This document shows positions 23,301-36,900 of a stretch of 64,000 nucleotides of DNA, in pieces. The notes under the pieces were generated by a model. That model saw only the letters and a list, made by a program, of their open reading frames with translations. It had not been told where the DNA came from and ran no database searches. The DNA is from Rostratula benghalensis (lineage: Eukaryota; Chordata; Aves; Charadriiformes; Rostratulidae). Where the stretch lies: contig VXAI01000020.1 in assembly GCA_013399305.1 (NCBI GenBank), forward strand, positions 6,828,607-6,892,606. The letters run 5' to 3'. Numbering within the stretch: position 1 is the stretch's first letter; the number at the start of each line of letters is the position of its first letter. The translations under genes were made by a program, and so were the position numbers.

Positions 23301-24239
23301 AAAGATATTTAAGATACAATATACTCACAACTAAATTACTTTATGTTTGTAGATACTAATGAACCGGTTCCTGAAATGCAACTTTAAATCAATAGGTACA
23401 GTCTGGTGTATGAAGAAGAAATCCTCTACTGATATGAATTCTGCTTTTCTATGAAGCTTGCATTATTTTTAATGTACATCTTAATCTCTGGAAAGCCTTT
23501 TCTTGGGCATATCCATTGTCTCATCTGACTATCCATTGGCCCTAAAACATCCACCGGATAAAACTCAAGAGATCTAATCTGTAATCATTTTCAGTCTTGA
23601 GGGTTAAGCGTATAGCATCATAATACATTCATTTAAAGGGCCTCTTTGGTGAAGCACACTGTCTCCAATGATGGGATGTGTAAGAGTAAGAGGATGGAAC
23701 AGAACAGGTACAGAACAAGTCTTCTTAACAGTTCCTAGGATGCACCAAATTCCATATCTCTTAAATTTTTACTTATAGCATTTTTATTTTCCAGAACTTA
23801 ATTGTTGGGGGTATATGTGAAATACATACCTACCTGTTGAATACAGAATATACTAATTCTGAACTAGCTGAGCCCTGCATTGAGTCAATGCATTTCAGGG
23901 AAGAAACACAAAAACAAGTTAGAATTAAGGTTTCCTCCCCTGCCTTCCATTCTCTTCCCTTTTGCTCCACAGGAAATACTGTCAACTGATTTTTGCCTCT
24001 CAGACTATTTTGGTTTTCAGACATTGGATCCTGCAGCTAGAAGTCAGCTCCATCCCACTTTCTGCGTGCCTGCTCTCATATCTGCAAAGACCTGCAGAAA
24101 ACATTGTCTCTTTGCCTCTACTTCTGATACAGACAGCAAGTGACAGTAGAGGCAGGGACTTACTCTTTTGTAGGCAGCTAGAAAGTGCCTTAATTCAACA
24201 TAAATATTCTAAATATACTTTAGAAACTTCTCCATTGAT

Positions 24240-24690
24240 TATAGCATCACTCTTGCAGAGCTGCACAAAAGCAATACGTAATTTTTCATGCAAACCCTAT
24301 ATTGTTTTAGAAAAATAAGTGCCACTGTTGAGTGTCATTTCTCCATGAAATGTCAAAGTAATTACTGCTTATGAGGAAAGAAAATAATTTCACTGCAGAT
24401 GTTTTTCTGGCTGTCCATCTTAAGCCAAAATGACCTGATTTTACTGTTTATTTTTAATAGAAAGTACTCGTCTGGTTACGCAAGTCAGCTTGTGTAACAA
24501 ATTGCATCGGGCTGTGATTTTTGCCAGACAAAACCCTTGTGAATTTTCTCCATTAAAACAAATCATCAGGGCTTTCAAAAGGAACGTTTGGTCAGAGCCT
24601 TCCTTTTGGAGGACAAGCCAGGTAATTTGGAGAACAGATATTCAGACTTACATTTGCCATTCACTGTGTAATCTCTAATAGGAAGTACAC
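24240..24690. other. Possible conserved non-coding segment
   Basis: The block has more balanced composition than its neighbours, no repeat signature and scattered core motifs (TTACGCAAG near 24476, AATACGTAATTTTT near 24274, CATTAAAACAAATC near 24550). A 62-codon frame at 24490-24678 crosses it without a recognisable protein motif. It is called only as a candidate for comparative alignment. Confidence 0.12.
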
Positions 24691-25179
24691 ATTGTGTGAC
24701 TTCGAATTGTTTCTCTTAAGAGAAAGCAGCACGGAGTACCTCTCAGATATGAAAAAAGCTCCTGAGTTTTCTCAGTGAGATCTTCACTTTAGGCTGTTAT
24801 ACTCAGACAGCATTACCATAGATTAAGCAGTTTCTCTTCTTATTAGAAGCTAAGCTTAACCTTGAAAGAGTTTGTTGAGATTCTACTATAAATTTCACTC
24901 TAAAAGGCTGATGTATAAAAAGAGAAATGATGACATGGAAATCCAGTATCTTTTCATTGCTTAACTTTTCCAGCAAAATCTATGCCAGAATACAAAGGAC
25001 AGTTTGCTTTTGGTAAATTATTTCCTCTGAAAGTTAGTAATGGAAAAGAAACTTAATATGGAGAACTAGTTGTAAAGAGTTTAATTTATAACTACTTCAT
25101 TTTACACAGATAATTGATTATTAGGTATGCTAGGAGACTGATGGAAAAAGGGGATTGCTTTTCTGAACTGCAATACTGT

Positions 25180-25222
25180 TGTTTGGTTGGGGTTTTTTTG
25201 TTTGGCTTTTTTTTTTTTTTTT
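25180..25222. repeat. T-rich / TTTGG simple repeat
   Basis: GTTTGGTTGGGG is followed by T7, GTTTGGC and then T16. It is a degenerate low-complexity run like that at 5409-5450. Confidence 0.85.
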
Positions 25223-25918
25223 GCTTACATCTCCATTCCCATCATAAATAAAGCGAATGCAAAGATACATATTTTAGTACAAATATCGCTAGTATTTTTA
25301 CTTTGAGTTAACTATAGGGACATGCTCCTAGGATATGGCTTCAATTCAAACTACTGTGATTTGAGTGTGTAAAATATTCATTGCACCTATATAGACATTT
25401 CTCTCCAGAGCTTCCTTTTCTGCGTTGTATAACTAGTACTTAAAGATTATAAACTTCTGCATGGAGCTAACATGCTCTGCCAGTGCTGGTACACTGCATA
25501 GTCTTTTTGATTCAACTAAGTATTTAGTTAGATGCCATTTGAAATTATAGGAATAAACATGCTGCCATGTTGCCTCTTTGACAAAGTGAAAAGTACAGAT
25601 GAAAACATGCCCAAAGCAGATCTTTCCCCACAAAACAGCTCTTTTCCACGCGAGAAGGAATACATACGCTAAAGGCAGGAGAGAGTAAATATATGAGGCT
25701 CTTTCAAAAAAATATTTATCTTCATCTGGTATTTACAATGAGTCTTACAACCTCCCTCTAGAAAATAATTATCCTGCATTAAGTTTGTAGGTTCGGTACT
25801 AGCATGGATTTGATTTAAGGTAGCCTTGAAGAAACTAGTTGCCTGTTAAGTGAACAATCCTCTTCTCAGTTCAGTTCTTTGGGGTGGTCTCCAAAATCAA
25901 GCCAGTGAAAGGGGTCCA

Positions 25919-25988
25919 TGACAGGGGGGTTGGAACTCGATGATCTTTAAAGGGCCCTTCCAACTCTAACCATTCTATGAATCCATGA
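25919..25988 (+). mobile_element. CR1 3' tail fragment
   Basis: Only the last 70 bp of a CR1 is visible: the GACAGGGGGGTTGGAACTC motif, then GATGATCTTTAAAGG, CCCTTCCAACTCTAACC and the ATTCTATGAATCCATGA tail. It is well preserved despite its length, so this is probably an extremely 5'-truncated insertion rather than an eroded long copy. It is on the plus strand. Confidence 0.93.
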
Positions 25989-28900
25989 GGATTCAACTGC
26001 AAAACTTAGGAGGTACAATTCTAGGTTTTTAAAAAAAGATTAATATCTTTTTTATATATGGATGCACCACAGTGCAAAACATCTAGGAAAACATGCTCAC
26101 TTCCTTGAGCAGCTGTTTCATGCAAGAGAAGGAACAGAATAAATGGAAGAAGCTTAGAAAGTATTATCACAGACATAGTAACACTTCTTGAATTCCAATT
26201 GACCTAAACCCAAATCTTTCAACGCATAATGTTATGATTCAGAACATCTTAATTAAAATTAAAATCAACTTCTTGTCTTACTCAGTATACAAATTAGATA
26301 TCAATTAATATTTTGCAGTTCATGATAATTATAATTCTTTAAAAAGCCTTTTATTTGGGAATTGAGACTTCAGGAATGACAGTGCAGCCTCTTCTGTATG
26401 ATACTACCTTTTGTACATTTCAAAACCAAAAAAACATAGCATTTGTTAGCAAAGTCTTAAGTCATTTTGACAGCAGGTGTGTTTTTTTCAAAATAAATAC
26501 AACCGTTAGTCAGAATAGGTGATCACAGGGGAAAAGAAGAAAGAAACAGTAACAGATATGTGCTGGTACATTACCAGAAATAAATGTGACCAGGCTTGAA
26601 TAACTGCCAGGACTGTGGTTGCAACAAAGCATCATACATGGGGAATATATGAGAGGCGGAGGTTCACTACTTACCTCTTAAATCCTTAAGTAAAAAAGTA
26701 ATCAACAACTTTCAAGAAGTTTTGGATTACTTATCTATTAACTGCTTCCAGTTTACAAATCAAGCAGCAGCATAATTTTAATCCTAGCAGATGTCACAGA
26801 TAATCCAGGCAGCAAAACATACATAGTGTTGCCTCAGTAGAAATCTCACTTGGAGCACATATGCACAATTGGAAACAAAGCAGTTTGATTATGTTTATGA
26901 AGTATAAAATAGTAAGATTATAATCACATCTGCCGGAAATATAAATGTGATATTTGGAGGGATGGGCTATGTGAAGTGCAGAGAACAGCACATCTTTGGA
27001 GTGCCTTCATGTTAACTTACGTAATCACGTGATCAGTGTTCAGCTAGGGAAATATTTTCACGTTACAGATGCTTATATATCATATATCTGATACATATAT
27101 TCAAAATTGTTGTTTGCGAGGGCATTATGCCATGACTATACAAAATTTCTGTTAGCACTACTTACATTATTTTGTTCCTACAAATATTTCCATCTCACTG
27201 TTGAAACCAGGCAGAGAGTAAGGGATTTAAGGGTATGTTGTGCACATTAGCACTCTGATGTCATCAAAGAAACCACGTTTGAGAAGCACAGCTGTCCCGT
27301 CATCATGAATGAACTACTTCCAATCCCTCTATAGTATGCTGTTGACATGCAGCATCCTGATGACTTGTGTCATCATGCCATATACCAGTCTCTTTCCTGA
27401 CGTATTGACAACAGTGGGGTCCTGGTTCATAGAAACATTTCTAATCAGGATAGCATTAATGGGATTAAAACATGTGCCAGAATCCTCTTTGAAAGATACA
27501 CATTAAATATAACAGTCCCTCAGATCTGAAACAAGCCAAAATCGGTACTTGTAAGTAACAGGGAGTGAAATAACAGATGAACCAGAGCATCGTTGGAATT
27601 TGTATGAATTCATGTTACTGTGTATATTCTGACCATTGTTTTGTTATTTGATTTAACTGCAAGGATCAGAACATTGAAGTAATGCATCTAGAATTATATG
27701 GGAAATTGTGAACATACAAATGTTCGTTTACTTAATCTGGGATGCATCTAGAATATCTAATTATTTTTTTTTGCTGAGAGACACACTGACAGCACTGTAT
27801 GGCAGCTCAATTTGAAAGGCTCTGGTTTATCATGCTGAGGCTTGTAAATGGAAACAACTAGCTGTAGGGCACCAGCAGCAGGAAAAAACCCAAACTCCCA
27901 TGGAAATGGAGAGCCATGTCATGGTACGTGCTTCAGTAGATGTTAATTTCCATACTATAATATTTTAATTTTCATCCTGTAATTTTTACTAGTATGTGTA
28001 GTTATGCCTGGAATTTTCATAGCTTTGGAATTGCTGAAACCTTATATAAATTATTAATACATTCTAAAAAGATATATATTTTCCCAGATGCTTTGGTTTA
28101 TTCATTTGCATCTCTGCATAATGAAAAACTCATCCTGCTAATTCATGATGAAACATCAGTTAAATGGATGCAGCATATGGTTCATGAAGCTCCTAGAATT
28201 ATCATTCTCTGATGCTGAAAGGACATTTTTTTAGGGACACAACATGTCCATTGTAACATTCCTTGGGCACAGAAGAAGGAAATCCTCAATCTGCAGTTTC
28301 CATTTTGGCCAATGTTCCCTTTTTTGGCCTCAAGGTAGGGTAGAATAGATCCTTTCTGGCAGCCCTGTAGATGTGTCTGCATTGCCTCAGAAATGCAATT
28401 CTGAAGCCAATCTCCTGATACCAATTACCAAAGCTTAGTGTGCTTTGGTTTGTGAGAGTGTGGTATGGGAGTGTACAAACTGGATTTCATTTGGATGAAA
28501 CTCAACTGGAAACTACATTCCAGCTATTAGGGGGTGTTTAGTTCATTAGCTTTGGACTAGTAAGTACTAGCCTTTAGCAGAAACATTTGAAGTAGATTTA
28601 ATGTGGTTATCCACTGTTTCATGCTACAGACATGCTACTGGCCAGTATTTGCCCATGCAAGTGTAGCCGTATGATGCCTAGATTTCTACTTGTAAGAAGT
28701 GCTTGAATTGTCCATAATATTGTTAAGCTTGTCCCAGATGGAGGATCTCCCTGCTTGTATCTAGAAAGTCTTTAGATTCTTACACTTTCGGTTATTTCAT
28801 GGAAGAAAATCCTGGAATGCAATGATATAGTGCCAAAGGGTACAAAATATGAAGACATATGTTTTAACAGAGTGTATTGATTTCATGTGAAAACATAAAT

Positions 28901-31569
28901 CAGATTTGTTAGATCTGTTTAAAATACACACTTTACCTCAGTAGCAGACCAAAAAACCCCAAACCCCTAAAACAAAAACCCAGTCCTGCTTTGATGGAGG
29001 ACTTTTGATGAAAGTTAGCCTTCAAAGAAATACAAACTGTTTGTGACCTGTCTTGGTCTACCACAATGTAGTCAGGGAGTATAAGGGGAGAGTACACAGT
29101 GTGTTTGAGTTATTTTTTTTGCTTATATCTGGGGTTTTACCTTAAAATCTGCAAAAGGAAAACATGTCGTCATCTTTCTTTTTTATATAAGATACTTGGG
29201 AATACAAAGAACAGGTTTGGTCCATATGCAGAAGGGCCAGGGACTGAATATCAGAGGGAAATGTTTTTTCCTGTAATAAATAGGCAAGTATTCAGATTGA
29301 GCAACATTAACAAAACCAAATAAAATTGTAAGATTTAAAGAGTCACACGCGTGTTATCCCTGTTTTCTGTTTTCACTTCTTCACTACATGAATATGCACT
29401 TCAGGAAAATTAACTTCTTTGCATTTGAAGTGCTTTAGATTAGAAGGGTTGAATCTCCTCTTTGCTACTTTGCCAGTTGTCCAAGTTTCTAAGAAAGACT
29501 AGGAAAATAATTATTCTATGTCTATGGTAAAACAAGAGGAAAAGCACAAGTAATTTAGATAGGCCTTAAGTTTCAGAGGCCTGTAGCAGTAGTAAAAGTT
29601 GATTCCGGCCTTCTTCCTAAAGAATCTTCCAGTTGAAGATTAAAAATCTCTTTTAGGCCATTGATTTGTGTTCCTTTACAATGTGATATTTTCTTTCTGT
29701 GTGCTTGAATAACAAAGATGATATTGGATTCAGCTGTTGGGAAAGAGTGAAGAAAAAACTTCTGAAAAGCAAAAGAAGGACTTAGTGTCTTAAATATTCC
29801 TAATAGCAGATGTTCCTTCTGTCTGTGACTACAAAAAAACCCTGGTTTGTTCCCGTATTTTGTCTTGCATATGACAGAAAAGTACATAATAAACCCATAC
29901 TCTTATTAGTGAGGGATAAGGCAATTTGCATAGGCAATCATAGTTTAACATCTTCAACTGAAAGGGACTCTGGCCTATCCAGGTCTTGTTAGGAAGATGT
30001 AACTAAAGATCTCCTTATTTCTTAGACAGTGGCAGAGGCCTCAGTTCAGGCTTCTTTTCATCCCCTCTCTGCCCATGGATGATGGTAAACACAAAAGGGA
30101 TCACACAGAACTACGTCAACACTCCTCCTTCTCCTCCTTCCACTGCACAGCCACTTTATGGCAGTGATTTTTTCACATTATTACATTATTATAAGCGTTT
30201 TATAGTAGTAGGCTTGATCTATGCCAGCAAAAGTAAGAACAGAACCTAGGACTTTTGTCAAATTAAATGCAAATATCTTTTTTTAAGATTGTTATTTTCT
30301 ACTGACTTGTCAGCATATTTCCAATTAGTTTCCAGATCTACCAATATTTTACCTCAAGATGCCCCAGTTCAGTTGCAGCATTGACCATTTAGTGTTATGG
30401 AAAACCTGGTTGAACTCCACTCTCTATTTGTTATCTAATTGTATGGATGGAGCATTAACTGTAGCTTGACCTAGTCTTGATTGCTTTAGATAATTTAACA
30501 CTAAAATGATAGCGACTGCATTAATCAACACCAATTTTTTTTAAAAATTATTTTCTATCAATCAAAATGGTTTAAAAATAGTTCCACTTCTGACCTTTTT
30601 CTTTTGGGAAGGGAAAAGGACTTGAAAGGTCTTGTTATTAAAATGCACTGAACAAAATCTAGCATTGTTAGCGAGGGAGAAAGCCCAACAGGCATAAGTA
30701 GTCTCTATACAAATAACTCCCAAAGATCCATCCAGGTAATAAAGCTTTAAGATCTAACTGTGCATGAAGTTGAAAAACTATATTTTGTTCTCTTTAACTC
30801 CCTGTTCTGTGTAACTGCTTTATGTTTGCCTGTCATGAATAACACAGTAACTTGCGGCTGTCTTTGGGTTCCACCAAGCTTTCATTTACTCAGCTATAAA
30901 TTAAGTCAAGCTTCTCAGCTCTTTTGTATCTAATAACTTTGGAGTTTTCTTAGGGAGAACTATTAATTCATTAAGTTAGAAATGCTTCTCTATAAAAAGA
31001 TTTGCCTTTGCCATTGGGATATGAATGACTTCTCTTCTTCTACCTATATTAAAAAAACCCACAACCAAACAATAAAACCAAAAAATCCCACCAACCACAG
31101 AAAAAAGAAAGAGAAGTATTCCCAAAGGCATTCAGGGAAGCTGACATTTACATACTACGTGAAACAATCTGGTGAGTAAAGGGCCCCAATAGTATAATTT
31201 TTAGGATGAATCCCAGAGACGGGGAAGTGCAAATGAATGGTTTGTAAACTTTTTTTAGTGTGATCAAGTATTTAGAGAAAGATTACCCTATGAATCATTA
31301 CTTTGACATGTATCAATCACTATACGTTCTTTCAGAGCACTTATGCATGCATCATTCTAGTACTCTCTCACTGTTATTAAAGCTGTCATTTAACTTTGAT
31401 TTGTAGCTAAAAGGAGTAATTTCAGAAGCAGAGAACACAGCTACAATGACTGAAGCTAAAAATGGGAACTTTAGCATTTAGTAATGAAAACTAAATGCAT
31501 TCTGATTTTCATAAATTGACCTGGATTCCACTGTACAGCTTCAATAGCTTTCTCACACTGAGAAAAATC

Positions 31570-31590
31570 CAAACAAACAAACAAACAAAA
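31570..31590. repeat. (CAAA)n microsatellite
   Basis: About five tandem AAAC units end in AAAAAG. Short simple repeat, unlinked to any recognised transposon tail. Confidence 0.85.
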
Positions 31591-33809
31591 AGCCCAGGGT
31601 TTATAGGAGTTCCATACATTAAGATATGGAATGGACACAGAAATTCTGGTAGAAATATTCAGGTACAGATTGCTTTGAAGTAAGTGACTTGTCACGACTC
31701 AGGGCTCTGAAATCTCTTTCTTCTGCCCTAGTTTCTTCCAGTGTTGACAAATCTGGGGTTTTACATCCCCTGAATCTTTCTCTGTCAAAGGCTTTCCAAG
31801 ACCTTATCTTTCTAACAAACCTCATGGAGAATTGGCTTATTTCTTATTTGTTCCTTCACCTTTTCAGGTAAGTTTTTCTTTCTCCAGTTCTAGCCAGTTA
31901 GCTCTTGCTCTCCCAGTAAAGCGCACAACCCACCTCAAGTCTCCTCACATTCATTCTTTCTGCAACAGTCCCTTTACCCTGGGAATTTAATTCTTGCAGA
32001 AGCTCTTACCAATACCAGACAAGTTTCCTAATCCCATAATCTATTTTACAGTTTCATCGAGCTGCTGGCTTTGTACTCTTAGCAAATGCAGATTTTGTTC
32101 TTGTCTACCTGTCTCTTCAGAGGCATATCCCTGGCTTCTGTTTCTAACTGGGACTGAAACTTATTGAATATCCTTGATAGTTTCTGATGGAAGACAAAAG
32201 AGAAAAAACTCCAACCTATGATAGCCTAAAATTTTGAGCAAAAATAAAAATATTGTTTGAGAACAAAATACTCCTGAAATGCTGTCTTGGCCCATTTCTT
32301 CTTTATTACATGAGTTCTCTGGCCTTAGCGAAGGTTTATTAAGTATGAAACAGTATGAAACAAGTAGTTACCAGAGTTACTAGACTAAACGTAATTATTT
32401 TTTTTTTAATCACAGTCCAGAGAGGTGAAGTTCTCAATTTTAGTTTCTTTAGTTTCCAAATGGCTGCTCTCATCCTTGTATTGATACCACCCTTTCATGC
32501 AGTAGTCCTGACTGCATAATGGAAAATGTATGTTCATTCAAATCTTTAGCTTCATGGTTATTTTGCCTTTTCCATTTGCTGGTCATTTTTGAGAGTATAG
32601 GTTTTAAGACTTCCATTTATTTCCTTCATTTTCTGAGATACTCGTGTACTTCTATTAGATTTGAATACAAGTTGAATTTATTTTTTAAGTGGTTTACATT
32701 AGTTCTACTTATATGCTAAAGTCATTCAGCTTTAAAATATCTTAAATAGCCTATAAAGACAGTGTTCTGTTTAACAGTCCTACAAAAGGTAGTTCCGTAT
32801 TTCTGAGCTTAGCAAAAGGCTTTTCTAAACTACTGCCAGATGCCTAATAGGTTTTTCAATTATTATAAACATTCTGAACTCACATGGTTTTTTATATTAC
32901 TATAGAGTTATAATAAGGTCATTCAATTCCACATTTGTTCATAAAATAGCTCACTCTATGTAGCAAGAACATCAGTACATCAGTATATTAGAATTTTGTA
33001 CTTGGATATAAAATGCAAACCAAAGCCATCACAAAATGGGTTTCTACTCTACTAAGCATGTAAGAATAAATACTTTTTCTTTGAGATGAAGTATGGGGTT
33101 TTTGTAAGCAAACTCTTGGGGGGTGTGTGTGGTTTTTGAATGGAGAAGGCGTGAGAAGAGACACAAAATGTTTATTGATAAGAATTCAGAAATCTACACT
33201 CACTTTATTCCTAATTACAAAGAAGAGAAAAATACCATTAGCTGCACATTCCAAAGCTGTTGTCTGTTCAAGTCCAATGAGTAATCCATAGCTGGGCTTT
33301 GGTATCCTTTTAATAAACCCAATTTACAAACCCATCAGTTATTTGAAATAGAAGACTAATGCATTGAAAGAGTTTATGCTGAGAACAGTCGCTCATCCAG
33401 ATGTCTAGAACTAGACTGTATGATGCATTTCAGATAAAAAGACATGATAAATTGTATAAAATTAAATTTTATAAATTATAAAAGTCTTGATTGTCTAGAG
33501 CATGGAGGTTCTACAAACTAATTCTCTGAAGAAAGATGTGTTGTCCCTTAACCTTTCTTAGGAAAACTCAATTTCCTTAGAAATTTTCGGAGCATGATAA
33601 GCAACAGCGATATATTTTGTATTGTTCTCACAGTGTTGAGCAACATTATCTCTGATATCTCACTGTCTTCTTTTGTTAAACTGTCATAGGGCATCCTGGG
33701 AATCATTCTGTCAGATTTCATCATGCGACATGTCGTCTAAAACTAGTCTGTAAAGATGAATGAAACTCTGAGCAATGAGTTTTCAGGTTTGGAACACTGA
33801 GACTATATT

Positions 33810-33905
33810 TAGATACATAAATATATGGATATATAAATATTTACATACTTACACATATAAATATTAATATTTTGTCTTTTAATTTGTATATAACTATATA
33901 TAAAA
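33810..33905. repeat. AT-dinucleotide-rich patch
   Basis: A degenerate run of ATA/TAT steps includes several AAATATTTA and TATATAA palindromic bits. It is low complexity, without clean unit repetition. Confidence 0.6.
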
Positions 33906-36900
33906 TTTGAAATTTTATGGGTGAAAATTAGATTTTGAAGACTAGAATTTTAAATGGGACATTATTTAGGCATCACCTCACTTTCCTGATAAAATCAATA
34001 TAATAATTCCCCACCTCTAAAGCAGTGAGACATTATTTGCTAGTACTGACACCAAATGTCAGAATAGAATTGAGTCACTTTAGTGGTTTTATTGTATTTT
34101 GCTTTTTACAGCACCATTTTCTGATAAGACTTCCAGCTTATAATAAAATGAGAGGGGGATAGTTTAGTATCAAGGTTTTCCGATAGGTGAGGGAAGTGTA
34201 TGTGCTGTATCAAACTGAAAATGAAATATTTTATTACTTTGCTATATTTATGAGTATTACTTCAATATGGTATATGAAGATACAATAATAGAAAAATAAT
34301 GGGAAATAGTAACTGCGGTAATTTTATTATAAGGTACAAAATTAGTCCGACATGCCTGCTTGGAGTATGCTGGTAAACTATTCCTGAAATAGGACCCTAA
34401 AACAGGAGATAAGAAATACAAGCTTTTACTGCCATGCAGAATCCTTCACTCCTTCAGATCCATACTCCTCCTTCTCTGGAAAGAATAGAACCTGTTTCTA
34501 GAATGTTGCATGGGTTTGGTCAATTTTTTCATAATTACTTTTTGGTAAGTGTTAGCTTTTCTCTTCCCTTCATGCCCAGTTGCTCTTCTTGTCAGTAGTT
34601 TATTTATCTGTAACCTTATTCTGGAAAAAAACCCCTTGTGTTACTGGAACATTTGCTCAACTCCCCATCAATAATAAGGCTTTCCTGTAATTTCTGGTGA
34701 TTTTATTCAGATATTCATATAGACTGTAAAAGAGATTTAATTTGAATTCTATTGGTTAGTAGTGAGTGATGAAAATACCTAATTCAGCTTTGCTTTGAAT
34801 GTACATCTAAAGTTCTACCACAAAAAGAAACCCCACTTTGTAAGTGGGTACCTGAATCTTCAGGGTGGGCCGGAGGGTGTAAGTGGTGGCCAGATATAAT
34901 GCTGACCACGTTGCTGTTGTTCTTGTGTGCTGCTGACCAGAGAAACTGTTGTGACAATGGTGTTAGTTCAGTGCACCCATCACATAAACCTTTAATTATT
35001 AGTATTATTTTCTGTATGTTTATTGGTGCATCTCAGAGTACTGCCAGCTGCTGAGAAAGTTAAATGTAAAGCTTGCAGTTGGGCTCTCGGTTGAGGAATG
35101 AGCATCAGAAACACCATGTCACACGTTTGTGAGTCTATTTGGCTCCTGCTCATGTAGAATCTTAAACCAGGAAAGAATTATTTACTAGTTCTATGATGGC
35201 TGCTGGTTTGGCTAACATAAGGGTGAGCAAAATAGGGATTGCCTGAGGTAAAACGCAGATCTGTTGCTGAAGAAAAAAGCAAGCTTTCAGCATGTGCTCA
35301 AGCACAGGTGAAACAGCAGTAAAGGATTCTTTAGCCTGTCCTTTGCCATCAGCACCAGCTGATTAAATAGTGGTAATGAAGCCTGCTGCAGAGTGGAGTC
35401 TGGAGATCTTTATGCTGCTCTTATGAGCTGTCACAGCTTCAAACTATTTGTGGAGGAAGCACATGCGGAAACACATAGGTTATACACAAACTGACAAGCT
35501 GCTTACATGCATCTCTTGAAAAGAGAAAGCCTGCAATGCACCAAGGACTTGATAATCTTAAAGGTCTTTTCTAAGCTAAGTGGAACAAAATACAAAACTA
35601 AGGGACAAAATACTTAAATCCTGGTCAAGTTTCAAACAGTACAAGTCATCGCTGAGGAATAACCTGAACAATAGGTCAACTTGCCTTGAATTAAGAAGAT
35701 ATGATTCAGCTACAGAGGTCATGACAGTTCCTATCTCTGTGGAGCATGCAGAGATGTGGCTACAGAAGAGCTAAGGATGGGTAGATAATAAAGGCAATGA
35801 CTTCTAACATAATTTACCTTCTACTTTCCACATATTTCCTCATATTTACCATGTAATTTTCTGCATCAGGAAGCTGAATCAGTCACGGAAAGTGAGGACA
35901 ATGAGTAAGACTACTCAGAGAACTAGCAATTTGTTTAATGCAGCACAAATGAGGTGTGGGGGGTTTTGTTTTGTTACCTGCAGAGATAAACATGGAAATA
36001 AACAGAGTTAGTTCAGTAAAAGAAGCAGTTTGAGCTACAGACAACTTTTCAGGAAATAGACATATGTTTAAATTATAAATAAGAAGAAAGTAAAGTACAC
36101 TAAAACAGTAAGGTTACAAGATAAACTTCCTATGGGAAAAGCACAGAGCAAATAACCTGAATATTTTTAAGATAAAATTTAATAATTTTTTGAACAAGTT
36201 ACATATAACAAGCCTGCAAGAAAAGTACCAAAAAGTTCTTTTCTAGTTGTGTGCACCAAAAAGAATAACCTTTCTCTTATTAGCATCAGGAGCTGGGCCC
36301 CTGACTCTTGGTTTTGAGCTGTTCCCATTAAAGTCGAGTGTATTGCTATAAGGTTATGCTACAGAAACAACTCTTAGTTTCTCATAGGGGTTTTTGGTTT
36401 GGTTTGGTTGTTCATGTAACAAAAAATTTAATTAGAATTGAAACCAAAGAGGGGAGGGGTGGCTAACAAACTAATGTATTTAATATTTACTAATGTTAAC
36501 TAACTGTTGAAAGCATATTCAGGAATAAAATCTAACTGAAAATCATGCTCCATGATTTTATAAAATAGTTGCCTGACTTACTTTCTCTTCTAATTTGTTT
36601 GCAATCCAGTTTTCAATTCATGGCCCAGTTGTGTAGTCTTTGTCACCAGACTACAAGAGTTGTGCTGCTATTTTTCAGTGAGGAAAAATGAAGAGTTCAT
36701 GCAGCTCATTGTCAGGGTGAAGTAATGAATTATTAAGTGATTTTTTTTTTCTCTATGAAATATTCAGGCTGTGTTACGTCTATTTCAGTAGGCGCTGTGT
36801 AGAAGATTTGATGATGGAATTATTCTCTATTATTTTTTTGAATATTGTTTCTGGTTTATACTCTGGTCTATATAGGATATAGATTATCTTGATTTGTACA

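Larger units (their letters stand above)
20077..25918. other. Gene-free unique stretch, 5.8 kb
   Basis: No gene or repeat family is recognised apart from short tracts (A14 at 20347-20360, a T/TTTG-rich run at 25180-25222). Two overlapping plus-strand frames at 23880-24318 (87 and 118 codons) and a minus-strand frame over part of the same DNA have no recognisable motif. A segment at 24240-24690 is slightly less AT-rich and looks conserved in style. No transcription or conservation evidence is available. Confidence 0.5.

Noticed and set aside
23880..24318. Overlapping 87- and 118-codon frames with CAG acceptor-like sites
   Set aside because: The frames overlap in different phases and also a minus-strand frame; no peptide motif was recognised and no donor site clearly matches.
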